Shown: piece after piece, positions 1 through 9,032 of the stretch
Layout: each line of letters starts with the position of its first letter
How positions within the stretch are numbered: position 1 is the first letter of the stretch
DNA from: Aurantibacter sp042094015
GTDB taxonomy: Bacteria; Bacteroidota; Bacteroidia; Flavobacteriales; Flavobacteriaceae
Assembly (NCBI RefSeq): GCF_042094015.1
Contig: NZ_JBELDZ010000005.1
Coordinates: forward strand, 1 to 60,076
Direction: 5' to 3'
DNA length: 60,076 nucleotides
Translations under genes and position numbers: made by a program
The notes under the pieces: generated by a model
Seen by the model: only the letters and a program-made list of their open reading frames with translations
What the model was told of the DNA's origin: nothing
Database searches by the model: none

Positions 1-10
1 AAAATGCTTT

Positions 11-763
11 TTATCCTTTTAAAGATGCTGATAAGTATTCGCGATTCATACGAGCAATATTTTCTAAAGAAATTCCTTTAGGGCATTCAACTTCGCAAGC
101 ACCTGTGTTAGTACAATTTCCAAATCCTTCATCATCCATTTGCTTCACCATATTTAAAACACGATCTGTTGCCTCTACTTTACCTTGAGGTAATAAAGCA
201 AATTGAGATACTTTTGCTCCAACAAATAACATAGCTGATGAGTTTTTACAACTTGCAACACAAGCACCACAACCAATACAAGTTGCTGCACTAAATGCAT
301 CGTCTGCATCTTGTTTATTTACTGGAATTGCATTAGCATCTATAGTGTTTCCAGAAGTATTTACAGAAATAAATCCTCCTGCATGTTGTATACGATCAAA
401 AGAAGACCTATCAACTATTAAATCTTTTACAACAGGAAATGCAGTTGCTCTAAACGGCTCTATAGTAATAGTATCACCATCTTTAAACATACGCATATGT
501 AATTGACATGTAGTTACGCCTCTATCTGGTCCATGAGCTTCTCCATTAATATATAAAGAACACATCCCGCAAATTCCTTCACGACAATCGTGGTCGAAAG
601 CTACTGGCTGGTCTCCTGAGTTAATTAATTGCTCGTTTAAAACGTCTAACATTTCAAGGAAAGACATATCTGGAGAAATATCGCTGACTTTATAATCAAC
701 CATACTTCCTTTATCACTTGCGTTTTTTTGACGCCAAATCTTAAGTGTTAAATTCATATTCAT
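11..763 (-). CDS. sdhB: Succinate dehydrogenase/fumarate reductase iron-sulfur subunit
   Basis: This subunit carries electrons between the SdhA flavin and the membrane quinone site. The [2Fe-2S] ligands are visible in CREGICGMC (Cys60, 65, 68) plus Cys86. The C-terminal half has CIGCGAC (Cys162, 165, 168, 172) and CTNTGACEVECP (Cys217, 223, 227) for the [4Fe-4S] and [3Fe-4S] clusters. At 250 residues the length is normal for the type B family. It is the last gene of sdhC-sdhA-sdhB, 8 bases after sdhA. The stop lies at the window edge, so anything further downstream cannot be seen. Confidence 0.97.
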   Translation of the reverse strand: MNMNLTLKIWRQKNASDKGSMVDYKVSDISPDMSFLEMLDVLNEQLINSGDQPVAFDHDCREGICGMCSLYINGEAHGPDRGVTTCQLHMRMFKDGDTITIEPFRATAFPVVKDLIVDRSSFDRIQHAGGFISVNTSGNTIDANAIPVNKQDADDAFSAATCIGCGACVASCKNSSAMLFVGAKVSQFALLPQGKVEATDRVLNMVKQMDDEGFGNCTNTGACEVECPKGISLENIARMNREYLSASLKG

Positions 764-771
764 AGATTTCC

Positions 772-2784
772 TTATTTATAAGATCTTTGTTTTAATTCTA
801 TATCATTGAACTCTAATTCTTCTTTATGCAAAATAGCATCACTAGGTTCTCCTTTGTATTCCCATGCAGAAACATAAGCAAAATCTTTATCGTTACGTAA
901 AGCTTCTCCTTTTTGTTCTCCATCTAATTCTACAGAGTCTTCTCTAAAATGTCCTCCACAAGATTCTTCTCTATTAAGTGCATCTTTAGCGAAAAGCTCT
1001 CCTAATTCTAAGAAATCTGCAACACGACCAGCTTTAGCTAATTCTTCGTTGTATTCTTCGTTAGTTCCAGGAACACTTACCTCTTTCCAGAATTGATCTC
1101 TTAAAGCTTTGATTTCAGAAATTGCTTCTGTTAATCCTTGAACATTACGAGACATTCCTACTTTGTTCCACATTATTTTCCCTAATCTCTTATGAAAATA
1201 GTCTACAGAATGTTGTCCATCATTTTTAATGAAAAATTCTATTGTTTTTCTAACTTCAGCCTCAGCTTCATCGAACTCTTTTGTATCTGTTGGAATTGTT
1301 CCTGTTCTAATATCATCAGATAAATAATCTCCAATAGTATAAGGTAACACAAAATATCCATCAGCTAAACCTTGCATTAAAGCAGAAGCTCCAAGTCTGT
1401 TTGCTCCATGATCAGAGAAGTTTGCTTCTCCAATACAATATAATCCAGGAACCGTAGTCATTAAGTTATAATCTACCCAAACTCCACCCATAGTATAGTG
1501 AACTGCTGGATAAATCATCATTGGTGTATTATAAGGATCTTCATCTACAATCTTATAATACATTTGAAATAGATTTCCGTATTTATTTTTTATAACTTCT
1601 TGACCTAATTTTTTAACTAAATCAGCCTCTTCTGTGTTTAACCCTTTAATAGTTGCTTGTTCTTTTCCGTAACGTATAATTGCAGAAGCAAAATCTAAAT
1701 AAACAGCTTCACCTGTTGCATTTACACCAAAACCTGCATCACAACGTTCTTTAGCAGCACGAGATGCAACATCTCTTGGAACTAAATTACCAAATGCTGG
1801 ATAACGTCTTTCTAAGTAATAATCTCTATCTTCTTCAGCAAGATCTTTTGGTCTTAAAGTTTTATTACGAATAGCCTCAACATCTTCCATCTTTTTAGGA
1901 ACCCAAATACGTCCATCGTTACGTAATGACTCAGACATTAACGTTAGTTTAGACTGATGATCTCCTGAGACTGGAATACATGTTGGGTGAATTTGCGTAT
2001 AACACGGATTTGCAAAATATGCGCCACGCTTATGTGCTTTCCAACCAGCAGTAACATTAGATCCCATTGCATTTGTAGATAAAAAGAATACATTACCATA
2101 TCCACCTGTACCTAATACAACTGCGTGAGCTGAATGTCTTTCAATTTCACCATTTATTAAATTACGAGTAATAATTCCACGAGCTTTACCATCAACCTTT
2201 ACAACGTCTAACATTTCGTGACGGTTGTACATTTTGATTTTTCCACGACCAATCTGACGATTCATTGCAGAATAAGCTCCTAATAATAATTGCTGTCCAG
2301 TTTGTCCTGCAGCGTAAAATGTTCTTGAAACAAGAACTCCACCAAAAGAACGATTATCTAACAATCCACCATATTCACGTGCAAAAGGCACTCCTTGTGC
2401 AACACATTGGTCAATTATATTCGCAGAAACCTCAGCTAAACGATATACGTTAGCTTCACGAGAACGATAATCTCCACCTTTTACAGTATCATAAAATAAT
2501 CTGTACGTAGAATCTCCATCTCCTTGGTAATTTTTTGCTGCGTTAATTCCTCCTTGAGCCGCAATAGAATGCGCACGTCTTGGAGAATCTTGAAAGCAAA
2601 ATGCTTTTACATTATACCCTAACTCTGCAAGCGTTGCTGCTGCAGATCCACCTGCTAAACCGGTTCCAACTACAATAACATCTATGTTACGTTTATTTGC
2701 CGGGTTAACAAGATCTATTTTATTTTTATAATTCGTCCATTTGTCTGCAATTGGACCTTTTGGTATTTTAGAATCTAAAGCCAT
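772..2784 (-). CDS. sdhA: Succinate dehydrogenase/fumarate reductase flavoprotein subunit
   Basis: This is the catalytic subunit that oxidises succinate to fumarate on the cytoplasmic side of the membrane. It has an N-terminal dinucleotide fold (VVGTGLAGGSAA, about residues 38-50) and the FAD-attachment signature RRAHSIAAQGG near residue 70. Further family motifs are HYTMGGVWVDY and GLYCIGEANFSDHGANRLGA in the C-terminal half. The 670-residue length fits the epsilon-proteobacterial/Bacteroidota type B enzyme. It lies 3 bases downstream of sdhC and 8 bases upstream of sdhB, so the three genes are almost certainly co-transcribed. Confidence 0.97.
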   Translation of the reverse strand: MALDSKIPKGPIADKWTNYKNKIDLVNPANKRNIDVIVVGTGLAGGSAAATLAELGYNVKAFCFQDSPRRAHSIAAQGGINAAKNYQGDGDSTYRLFYDTVKGGDYRSREANVYRLAEVSANIIDQCVAQGVPFAREYGGLLDNRSFGGVLVSRTFYAAGQTGQQLLLGAYSAMNRQIGRGKIKMYNRHEMLDVVKVDGKARGIITRNLINGEIERHSAHAVVLGTGGYGNVFFLSTNAMGSNVTAGWKAHKRGAYFANPCYTQIHPTCIPVSGDHQSKLTLMSESLRNDGRIWVPKKMEDVEAIRNKTLRPKDLAEEDRDYYLERRYPAFGNLVPRDVASRAAKERCDAGFGVNATGEAVYLDFASAIIRYGKEQATIKGLNTEEADLVKKLGQEVIKNKYGNLFQMYYKIVDEDPYNTPMMIYPAVHYTMGGVWVDYNLMTTVPGLYCIGEANFSDHGANRLGASALMQGLADGYFVLPYTIGDYLSDDIRTGTIPTDTKEFDEAEAEVRKTIEFFIKNDGQHSVDYFHKRLGKIMWNKVGMSRNVQGLTEAISEIKALRDQFWKEVSVPGTNEEYNEELAKAGRVADFLELGELFAKDALNREESCGGHFREDSVELDGEQKGEALRNDKDFAYVSAWEYKGEPSDAILHKEELEFNDIELKQRSYK

Positions 2785-2787
2785 AAT

Positions 2788-3474
2788 TTATGATAATACG
2801 TGTTTAAGATGATGGTAAACTGCAATAAATACAAACCCTAAAGGGATTATAATTGCATAAGCTTTACCAAAACTTTTTAATCCTTTAGTATATTTATTAT
2901 TAGCACCAACTGATTGAAATGCTGAATTAAAACCATGTAATAAATGTAATGCTAAAAAAACAAAAGCAATTACATATAAAATAGTTCTAACATGACTGTG
3001 AAATTTATGTTGAAGCTCTTCAAAATAACGAAAATCTTGTGTTCCTTCGATTAAACCAGTCATATCACCATCAATAAATTTAGTGTTAATCTCTGGCAAC
3101 CAAAAATCGTAAAAATGAAGTCCCATAAAAGCTAAAATAGCTAATCCACTCCAAATCATATTACGACTCATCCATGAAGAATTAGCTCCTCCATTATTTT
3201 TTGCATAACTAATTTGGCGTGCTTTAGTGTTTTTAATTTCTAACACAAACCCCATTACAAAATGAAAAATAACACCAAATATTAAAACTGGCTGTAATAA
3301 ATACTGAATAACCCAAAACGTTCCCATAAAGTGAGAAACTTCGTTAAAAGTGTCTGGACTAAATACAGAAAGTAAGTTGATTGAGAAGTGTTGTAGTAAG
3401 AAAACCATTAGAAAGAGTGCTGAAAGTGCCATAGCAAACTTTCTTCCAATTGAAGAATTTAAAATTCCGCTCAT
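2788..3474 (-). CDS. sdhC: Succinate dehydrogenase cytochrome b subunit
   Basis: This is the membrane anchor that passes electrons to menaquinone. Its 228 residues contain about five hydrophobic segments (for example LFLMVFLLQHFSI, AILAFMGLHFYDFWL, ILYVIAFVFLALHLLHGF). Histidines in or near these segments are the likely haem b ligands, as in the single-subunit di-haem anchors of type B enzymes. No separate sdhD is present, which agrees with that type. It is the first gene of the operon, with a good promoter upstream at 3503-3533. Confidence 0.95.
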   Translation of the reverse strand: MSGILNSSIGRKFAMALSALFLMVFLLQHFSINLLSVFSPDTFNEVSHFMGTFWVIQYLLQPVLIFGVIFHFVMGFVLEIKNTKARQISYAKNNGGANSSWMSRNMIWSGLAILAFMGLHFYDFWLPEINTKFIDGDMTGLIEGTQDFRYFEELQHKFHSHVRTILYVIAFVFLALHLLHGFNSAFQSVGANNKYTKGLKSFGKAYAIIIPLGFVFIAVYHHLKHVLS

Positions 3475-3502
3475 TATTATTTATAGTTAATTGATTGTTA
3501 CA

Positions 3503-3533
3503 CAAATATAAGGCGCAAAGCCTACTATAACAA
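3503..3533 (-). promoter_or_regulatory. Promoter of the sdhCAB operon
   Basis: On the minus strand TATATTTG (3503-3510) matches the Bacteroidota -7 consensus TAnnTTTG exactly, with TTG (3531-3533) 20 bases upstream. It is about 30 bases before the sdhC start codon. Confidence 0.7.
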
Positions 3534-3609
3534 ATATTAACAATTAATTATAAGCTTATTTAGAATGGGTAAAGCTAGGAGCTAGTTTTGTTTAACTTTT
3601 AAAGATTAT

Positions 3610-4467
3610 TTATTCTTTATAAGGTATTAAACCTCTTAATCCCATATCAACAACTTGTTCTCCAGCATTTGGCTCATACTTACCATCAGTATTAACTTCT
3701 GTCCACTCAAAACTATTATTTGTAGAGAATGATAATACCACAGTAACATCTTCTGTTTCTGTACCAGTTATGGTTAATCCATTTTCAAACTCGCCTGTAA
3801 CCACACAAGAACCTTGAGGTACTGGAGAAGAATTAAATAATGGATTAGGTACTGTAGTTGCACCTTCTGGTGCTTGACCTTGACTTGTAAATCCTTGTGT
3901 TTCAAAAGCCCAAAAACCTTGTAATTTATTATCGTTTATATCAAAACTACTATTGTTTAAATTGAATGAAGTGATGTAACTGTTATATCCAACAAAACTT
4001 GCCAAAGTACCTAAATATTCAATTCCATTAGACAAAACATTAATATTTCCTTCTTGATAAGCTAAAGAAACACGAGTCCATTCATAAGTTCCTGCTGAAA
4101 CAGTATTTAACGGAATAGAAAGAAAAATCTCATTGTTTCCCGCATAAGTTGCCTCTTGAAAATCGATTGCCAAATTGCCTCCAGAAGTAGTTTCCAAACC
4201 TTTATAAATAATTTCCCCTTCGCCTAAAGCTGTTGTTCCTGTTGGTGCAAATTCTATATAATTAGCACTCATTTTTTTCATAGTTGGAGATTGCGCGGCA
4301 TTTCCTGAAACGACTACTTCTGGTTCACCTAAATTATTTAGTCGCTGCTGTGTTTTGTCAAATTTCAACTTAATAATTAAATTTGGTTGATTTGTTTCTG
4401 CCACTGAAGTATCGTCTTTAGCACAAGCTGACAACGCTATTATTGTAATTAAAATTAATTTCTTCAT
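3610..4467 (-). CDS. Unrecognised lipoprotein
   Basis: I do not recognise the family. The N-terminus is an SPII signal with lipobox LSAC (Cys15) followed by KDDTS, so the protein should be lipidated and sit in the outer or inner membrane. The remaining 270 residues look mostly beta-stranded, with low cysteine content and many Asn, Gly and Thr residues. A segment near residue 215 (QGSCVVTGEFENGLTITG) resembles beta-sandwich repeats of secreted Bacteroidota proteins. It stands alone between sdhC and the BNR gene. A short remnant-like reading frame precedes it (4489-4602). Confidence 0.75.
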   Translation of the reverse strand: MKKLILITIIALSACAKDDTSVAETNQPNLIIKLKFDKTQQRLNNLGEPEVVVSGNAAQSPTMKKMSANYIEFAPTGTTALGEGEIIYKGLETTSGGNLAIDFQEATYAGNNEIFLSIPLNTVSAGTYEWTRVSLAYQEGNINVLSNGIEYLGTLASFVGYNSYITSFNLNNSSFDINDNKLQGFWAFETQGFTSQGQAPEGATTVPNPLFNSSPVPQGSCVVTGEFENGLTITGTETEDVTVVLSFSTNNSFEWTEVNTDGKYEPNAGEQVVDMGLRGLIPYKE

Positions 4468-4488
4468 AATGTTTTATGTTTTTAAATT

Positions 4489-4602
4489 TTATTGAAACCA
4501 GCTAGTTCTACTAACCTCATATCCTCTATCCATACAATTATCGTTTTCGTTATTTCCTATATCAAAAACATAGAAAGTCCAATAAATTCTGAGGATTCTT
4601 TT
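4489..4602 (-). pseudogene. Possible C-terminal gene remnant upstream of the lipoprotein
   Basis: On the minus strand a 37-codon open frame with no start near its beginning ends in TAA 21 bases before the lipoprotein ATG. It reads ...FYVFDIGNNENDNC, then MDRGYEVSRTSWFQ and stop, a composition that looks protein-like rather than random. A different frame just upstream (KKCLFGVFKKESSEF) also looks coding, as if a frameshift separated the two. It may be the tail of a decayed gene, or chance. Confidence 0.3.
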
Positions 4603-4708
4603 TTAAAAACTCCAAAAAGACACTTTTTAGTATGCAGATCGTTTAATTTTAAATTAAAATTTTTTATTAAATCGTTCTGTTTTGAATAGTATCATTTTAA
4701 TTTTTTAA

Positions 4709-7519
4709 TCAATCAATCTCAAACTTCTTCTGTAAAACTCCAAAGTCAAAATAATAAACACCTTTTGGTAAATAACTTTCCCCATTTTTAGCAGGCTCAA
4801 TATCTACACTTGTATTTTCTTTAAGTAAGGTTTTAATTCCTTTTTGGGTTAATGCTAAATTATAGGTTGAAGAATTAAATCCTTTATCAGCTTTGATAAC
4901 AAAACGATTCAGTTCTTTTTTGTTTTCGGAAAGGACTTTAACTTCAATATCTTGTGCTCTGTTAGAGAATAATTGAAGCTCTAAACTTGGCTCAGAAGCT
5001 TTTAACCATTTACTCCAAGAATTTCCCCAAGATTTTGAATGGCTAATAGTTTCTATATCAAAAACAGTAATGTTTTCTGTTAATAATGCTTCTGAATAAT
5101 TTTGAAGCGCTTTAATATTTGTTTTATAAATACTTCGTCCATGAGTTCCTAATAGTAAATCTCCAGAAGCTTTTTGCAATACCAAATCGTGCACTGCAAC
5201 TGCTGGTAAATTCTTAGAAAAAGCGTACCATTTTTCACCTTTATTAAAAGAAACATAAGCAGCATTATCAGTTCCTAAATACAAGATGTTTTCTTTTTCT
5301 AAATCTTCTTTTATCACATTTACTGGGGACTTTGCTATTCCTGAATCTATAACTTTCCAATTTGCTCCATAATCTTCAGAGACGTAAATATAACTTTTAA
5401 AATTATCATTTCTATAGCCGTTTAAAGTAACGTAAACACGTTCTTTTTTATGCTGTGAAGCAACAATTCTAGAAACCCATAAATCTTTTGGTAGATTATT
5501 AGAAATAACCGTCCAAGTTGCGCCTGTATTTTTTGTAACTTGAATTAATCCATCATCTGATCCTGTATAAATTAATCCAAATTGAAAAGGGGACTCGCTA
5601 ATAGTGGTTAAAGTTCCATAAGCTACATTTCCTTTTTTTCCACCTTTAGTTAGGTCTTCTGAAATAGCTTCCCAATCTTCTCCTTGATTTAAAGAACGCA
5701 TTAATTTATTTCCGCCTAAATATAAAATATCTTGATTATGTGAAGACAATAATATTGGTGTCTGCCAGTTAAATCTATAAGGTTTTTCTCCTAATTTATG
5801 TTTTGGCTGTATGTATTTTTGCTTGTCTGTTTCTCGATTAATCCTATAATAATTCCCAAACTGATATCCAGTGTAAACTATATTAGAATTTCTAGTATCA
5901 ATTTGAATTTGCATTCCATCTCCGCCCATAATACTCTTAAATGGGTTTTCTCCACTTTGCTGCCAACGCTTATTAATTTTTGATCTGCTAGACCCAACCC
6001 AAACACCATTATCTTGTAAACCACCATATATATTGTACGGCTTTTCGTTATCTACATTTACCGTGTAAAATTGTCCAACTGGATTAACGTTTAGTTTTTC
6101 CCAAGTTTTTCCATCATCATAACTCATATTTAATCCGCCATCGTTTCCATTGATTAAATGTCCTGTTTTTTTAGGATTTACCCAAAGTGCCTGATGATCT
6201 GCGTGTACGTTTTCTCTACTAATAGATTCAAAATTTTTACCTGCATCTCTAGATTTTAAAATGGGAACACCTAAAATGTAAATGTTATTCTCGTTTTGAA
6301 GATCAACTCTGATTTCACCAAAATAATAGCCATAGCTATAGACCAAATCGTCTAAATAATCTTGATGTGTTTTTATCCAGTTTTTTCCACCGTTAATAGT
6401 TTTATAAACCTCTGCTCCAACTACAGGTGTATCAAAAAGCATAGAATTAGCATCTTCTAAATAATTCGCCAAATCTATAGGTTTTACGTTTCCACTTCTA
6501 ACCATTTGCTTTACGTTTTGAGCACGATATTTTTCCTGAAAATCATTCGTTTTTAAAAATCCATTCAGTTTTTTATCTGTTAGAGCTAAAAACTCAGTTT
6601 CGCTCATGGTTTTAAAATCTTCTTTAACTAAACCTCGCTTTTCAGTCTCCTTATCCTCTAAAGGTCTTCTTGCTTGACTATCGTGATACGCATAAACTGT
6701 ATTTGCATTAAAAACAGCTAAACCAATACGTCCAACCGTATTTCCTGTTGCAAATCCACTTTGTACTGTGGAAACCTTAAGCCAAGTTTCTCCTGCATTT
6801 TCACTTTTATATATGGCTGAATTGTTTCCGTTACCATTAAAATTCCACGCTTTTCTATCTTTAGTCCAAGAAGCCGCATACATAACATTAAAATCTTCTG
6901 GGGCAAATTGAACATCTATAATTCCGCTTAAATCATCTATAAACAAGTTTTTATTCCAAGTTTTCCCACCATCTAATGTTTTATAAATTCCTCTATCTTG
7001 ATTTGGTGTATATAAACTTCCTAAAACGCCAATAACAACTTCGTCTTTATTCTTTGGGTTTATTAAAATTCTACCAATATGTTGAGAGCTTGGTAAACCT
7101 ATATGTTCCCAATTTTTACCATTATCTCTAGATTTTAAAACTCCAATTCCTGCATAAGACGAGCGAGAACTATTATTTTCTCCAGTACCAACATAAATAG
7201 TTTTACTTTTCCAATGCACAGCAATATCACCTACGTTTTGTGTTGGGTAATTATCCAAAATAGGGTCAAAACTACTTCCGTTATTTTTAGTATGCCAAAC
7301 GCCTCCAGAAGCATAAGCCACATAAAACTCTGTTGGGTTATTTGGGTTAACATCTACATCTACAACGCGACCACTCATTACTGTTGGCCCTACATTTTTA
7401 AATGTAATGTTTTTAACTAAAGACTGATTTTGTAGTTCTTTTAATTTTAAAGCGTCTCGCTGAGCATCAGCAGTAAGAACCAAAGTAAAAAAAGCAAGAA
7501 TGGAAACGAATATTTTCAT
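4709..7519 (-). CDS. Secreted BNR/sortilin-like beta-propeller protein
   Basis: A 936-residue secreted protein with an SPI signal (MKIFVSILAFFTLVLTADAQ). It has about ten Asp-box (BNR) motifs of the form S/T-x-D/N-x-G-x-x-W/F: SRDNGKNW, TLDGGKTW, SENAGETW, TINGGKNW, SRDAGKNF, SYDDGKTW, SLNQGEDW, TKNTGATW, SEDYGANW, SFNKGEKW. These are typical of VPS10/sortilin-type and glycosyl-hydrolase-like double propellers widespread in Bacteroidota. No catalytic residues of a sialidase can be assigned, so I call the fold but not a substrate. There is no T9SS C-terminal domain. It appears to be a single-gene unit. Confidence 0.85.
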   Translation of the reverse strand: MKIFVSILAFFTLVLTADAQRDALKLKELQNQSLVKNITFKNVGPTVMSGRVVDVDVNPNNPTEFYVAYASGGVWHTKNNGSSFDPILDNYPTQNVGDIAVHWKSKTIYVGTGENNSSRSSYAGIGVLKSRDNGKNWEHIGLPSSQHIGRILINPKNKDEVVIGVLGSLYTPNQDRGIYKTLDGGKTWNKNLFIDDLSGIIDVQFAPEDFNVMYAASWTKDRKAWNFNGNGNNSAIYKSENAGETWLKVSTVQSGFATGNTVGRIGLAVFNANTVYAYHDSQARRPLEDKETEKRGLVKEDFKTMSETEFLALTDKKLNGFLKTNDFQEKYRAQNVKQMVRSGNVKPIDLANYLEDANSMLFDTPVVGAEVYKTINGGKNWIKTHQDYLDDLVYSYGYYFGEIRVDLQNENNIYILGVPILKSRDAGKNFESISRENVHADHQALWVNPKKTGHLINGNDGGLNMSYDDGKTWEKLNVNPVGQFYTVNVDNEKPYNIYGGLQDNGVWVGSSRSKINKRWQQSGENPFKSIMGGDGMQIQIDTRNSNIVYTGYQFGNYYRINRETDKQKYIQPKHKLGEKPYRFNWQTPILLSSHNQDILYLGGNKLMRSLNQGEDWEAISEDLTKGGKKGNVAYGTLTTISESPFQFGLIYTGSDDGLIQVTKNTGATWTVISNNLPKDLWVSRIVASQHKKERVYVTLNGYRNDNFKSYIYVSEDYGANWKVIDSGIAKSPVNVIKEDLEKENILYLGTDNAAYVSFNKGEKWYAFSKNLPAVAVHDLVLQKASGDLLLGTHGRSIYKTNIKALQNYSEALLTENITVFDIETISHSKSWGNSWSKWLKASEPSLELQLFSNRAQDIEVKVLSENKKELNRFVIKADKGFNSSTYNLALTQKGIKTLLKENTSVDIEPAKNGESYLPKGVYYFDFGVLQKKFEID

Positions 7520-7633
7520 AGAAAAGCGAATATTTTGAAATTAACAACATAAAATTTACCTTAAAAATACAGAAGAATAGACGTTTAAACCCTATAAATT
7601 GGTTAAAAACTAACAGTTTGGCTTAAATAAACG

Positions 7634-7641
7634 TACTTTTG
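7634..7641 (+). promoter_or_regulatory. -7 element of the DEAD-box helicase gene
   Basis: TACTTTTG matches TAnnTTTG. It overlaps the first in-frame ATG at 7639, so that ATG cannot be the translation start. This supports initiation at 7690. Confidence 0.55.
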
Positions 7642-7689
7642 CTGCTTATATACACCCGAAAAGTGACTACTGGGTTTGAAATACAATTT

Positions 7690-8967
7690 ATGACATTTGA
7701 AGAATTAGGCTTATCTGAACACATTTTGAAAGCCGTTAAAGCAAAAGGTTACACAAAACCTTCACCAATACAAGAAAAAGCAATTCCACATATATTAGAC
7801 GGCAAAGATGTTTTAGCATCGGCACAAACAGGAACTGGAAAAACAGCTGGTTTTACTTTACCAATTTTAGAAAATTTAGCCGCAACTAAAAAAGAAGGTA
7901 GACGACCAATTAGATCTTTAATTTTAACACCAACAAGAGAATTAGCTGCTCAAGTTTATGAAAACGTTAGAGAATACAGTGAGCATTTAGATATTAAATG
8001 CGCTGTGATTTTTGGAGGTGTAAAAGCAAAAGCACAAATTACAACTTTACGTAGAGGTGTTGATGTTTTAGTAGCTACTCCAGGACGTTTATTAGATTTA
8101 GAAAGCCAAGGTGCTTTATCTTTACGACGCGTAAAAATATTTGTTTTAGATGAAGCAGATAGAATGCTTGACATGGGTTTTTTAAGAGATATTAAAAAAG
8201 TAATTTCTTTAATGCCTAGCGAAAGACAAAATTTATTGTTTTCGGCAACATTTTCTAAAGATATAAAGGCTTTAGCACATACATTTTTAAACAATCCTGT
8301 TTCGGTGGAAGCCACTCCAGAAAACACTGCTACAGAAACAATTACTCAAAAAGTTTACAGTGTTGATAAAGGCAAAAAAACAGAAGTTTTAATTAATTTA
8401 ATTAAAGACGGAAATTGGAGTCAAGTTTTAATATTTACGCGCACAAAACATGGCGCAAATAAACTAACTCAAAAATTAGAAAAGGCAAAAATAACTGCCG
8501 CAGCTATTCATGGAAACAAAAGCCAAGGCGCAAGAACAAGAGCTTTAGCAAATTTTAAAGATAATAGCATTAGGGTTTTAGTAGCTACAGATATTGCTGC
8601 TCGAGGATTAGACATTCCTCTTTTACCGCACGTTATTAATTACGAATTACCTAATGTACCAGAAGATTATGTACATAGAATTGGTAGAACTGGTCGTGCT
8701 GGAGCAAAAGGAGAAGCTATTTCTTTAGTTTGTAGCGAAGAAATGGATTACAAAAAAGCTATTGAAAAAGTTCTTAACCAAAGATTAGAAACTGCTGTTA
8801 TTTCTGGTTATGAACCAACAGATACTGCGCCACCAAAAAAAGCTGCATCTCAAAAAAACAAGAAGAAATATTCGGATAATAACGGAAATAGATCTGCTAA
8901 ACCAAAACGACAAAGACCTAGTAATAAGGATCAAGGAGGACGCAATTCTGGAAACAGAAGACGCTAA
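7690..8967 (+). CDS. rhlE: DEAD-box ATP-dependent RNA helicase, RhlE-like
   Basis: An RNA unwinding enzyme involved in ribosome assembly or RNA decay. All motifs are present: Q motif (PSPIQEKAIP), motif I AQTGTGKT (residues 45-52), Ia PTRELAAQ, II DEAD, III SAT, V ARGLDIP, VI HRIGRTGRAG. A basic, Asn/Gly/Arg-rich tail of about 60 residues (ending SGNRRR) should bind RNA non-specifically, as in RhlE proteins. I chose the ATG at 7690 because the protein then starts MTFEELGLS like its relatives, and because a promoter -7 box overlaps the upstream ATG at 7639. The length is 425 residues. Confidence 0.93.
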   Translation: MTFEELGLSEHILKAVKAKGYTKPSPIQEKAIPHILDGKDVLASAQTGTGKTAGFTLPILENLAATKKEGRRPIRSLILTPTRELAAQVYENVREYSEHLDIKCAVIFGGVKAKAQITTLRRGVDVLVATPGRLLDLESQGALSLRRVKIFVLDEADRMLDMGFLRDIKKVISLMPSERQNLLFSATFSKDIKALAHTFLNNPVSVEATPENTATETITQKVYSVDKGKKTEVLINLIKDGNWSQVLIFTRTKHGANKLTQKLEKAKITAAAIHGNKSQGARTRALANFKDNSIRVLVATDIAARGLDIPLLPHVINYELPNVPEDYVHRIGRTGRAGAKGEAISLVCSEEMDYKKAIEKVLNQRLETAVISGYEPTDTAPPKKAASQKNKKKYSDNNGNRSAKPKRQRPSNKDQGGRNSGNRRR

Positions 8968-8969
8968 CA

Positions 8970-9002
8970 TTGATTAAAATTATTATAGAATTATTATCTT
9001 TG
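8970..9002 (+). promoter_or_regulatory. Promoter of the aminopeptidase P gene
   Basis: TTG (8970-8972), a 22-base spacer, and TATCTTTG (8995-9002) match the Bacteroidota promoter form. It lies just after the helicase stop, so the aminopeptidase has its own promoter. Confidence 0.55.
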
Positions 9003-9032
9003 AATTACACTATTTAAAACAGAAAACAGACT

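Noticed and set aside
4492..4689. A 65-codon plus-strand frame in the gap between the lipoprotein and BNR genes
   Set aside because: It lies opposite the more protein-like minus-strand frames, has no promoter and shows no domain or signal. AT-rich DNA gives such frames by chance.
7639..7689. An upstream ATG extending the helicase by 17 residues
   Set aside because: It overlaps a promoter -7 box and the extension is not helicase-like. The start at 7690 is better.
7956..8327. A 123-codon frame antisense to the DEAD-box helicase
   Set aside because: It is a shadow of the strong coding frame on the plus strand; the composition is explained by that gene.
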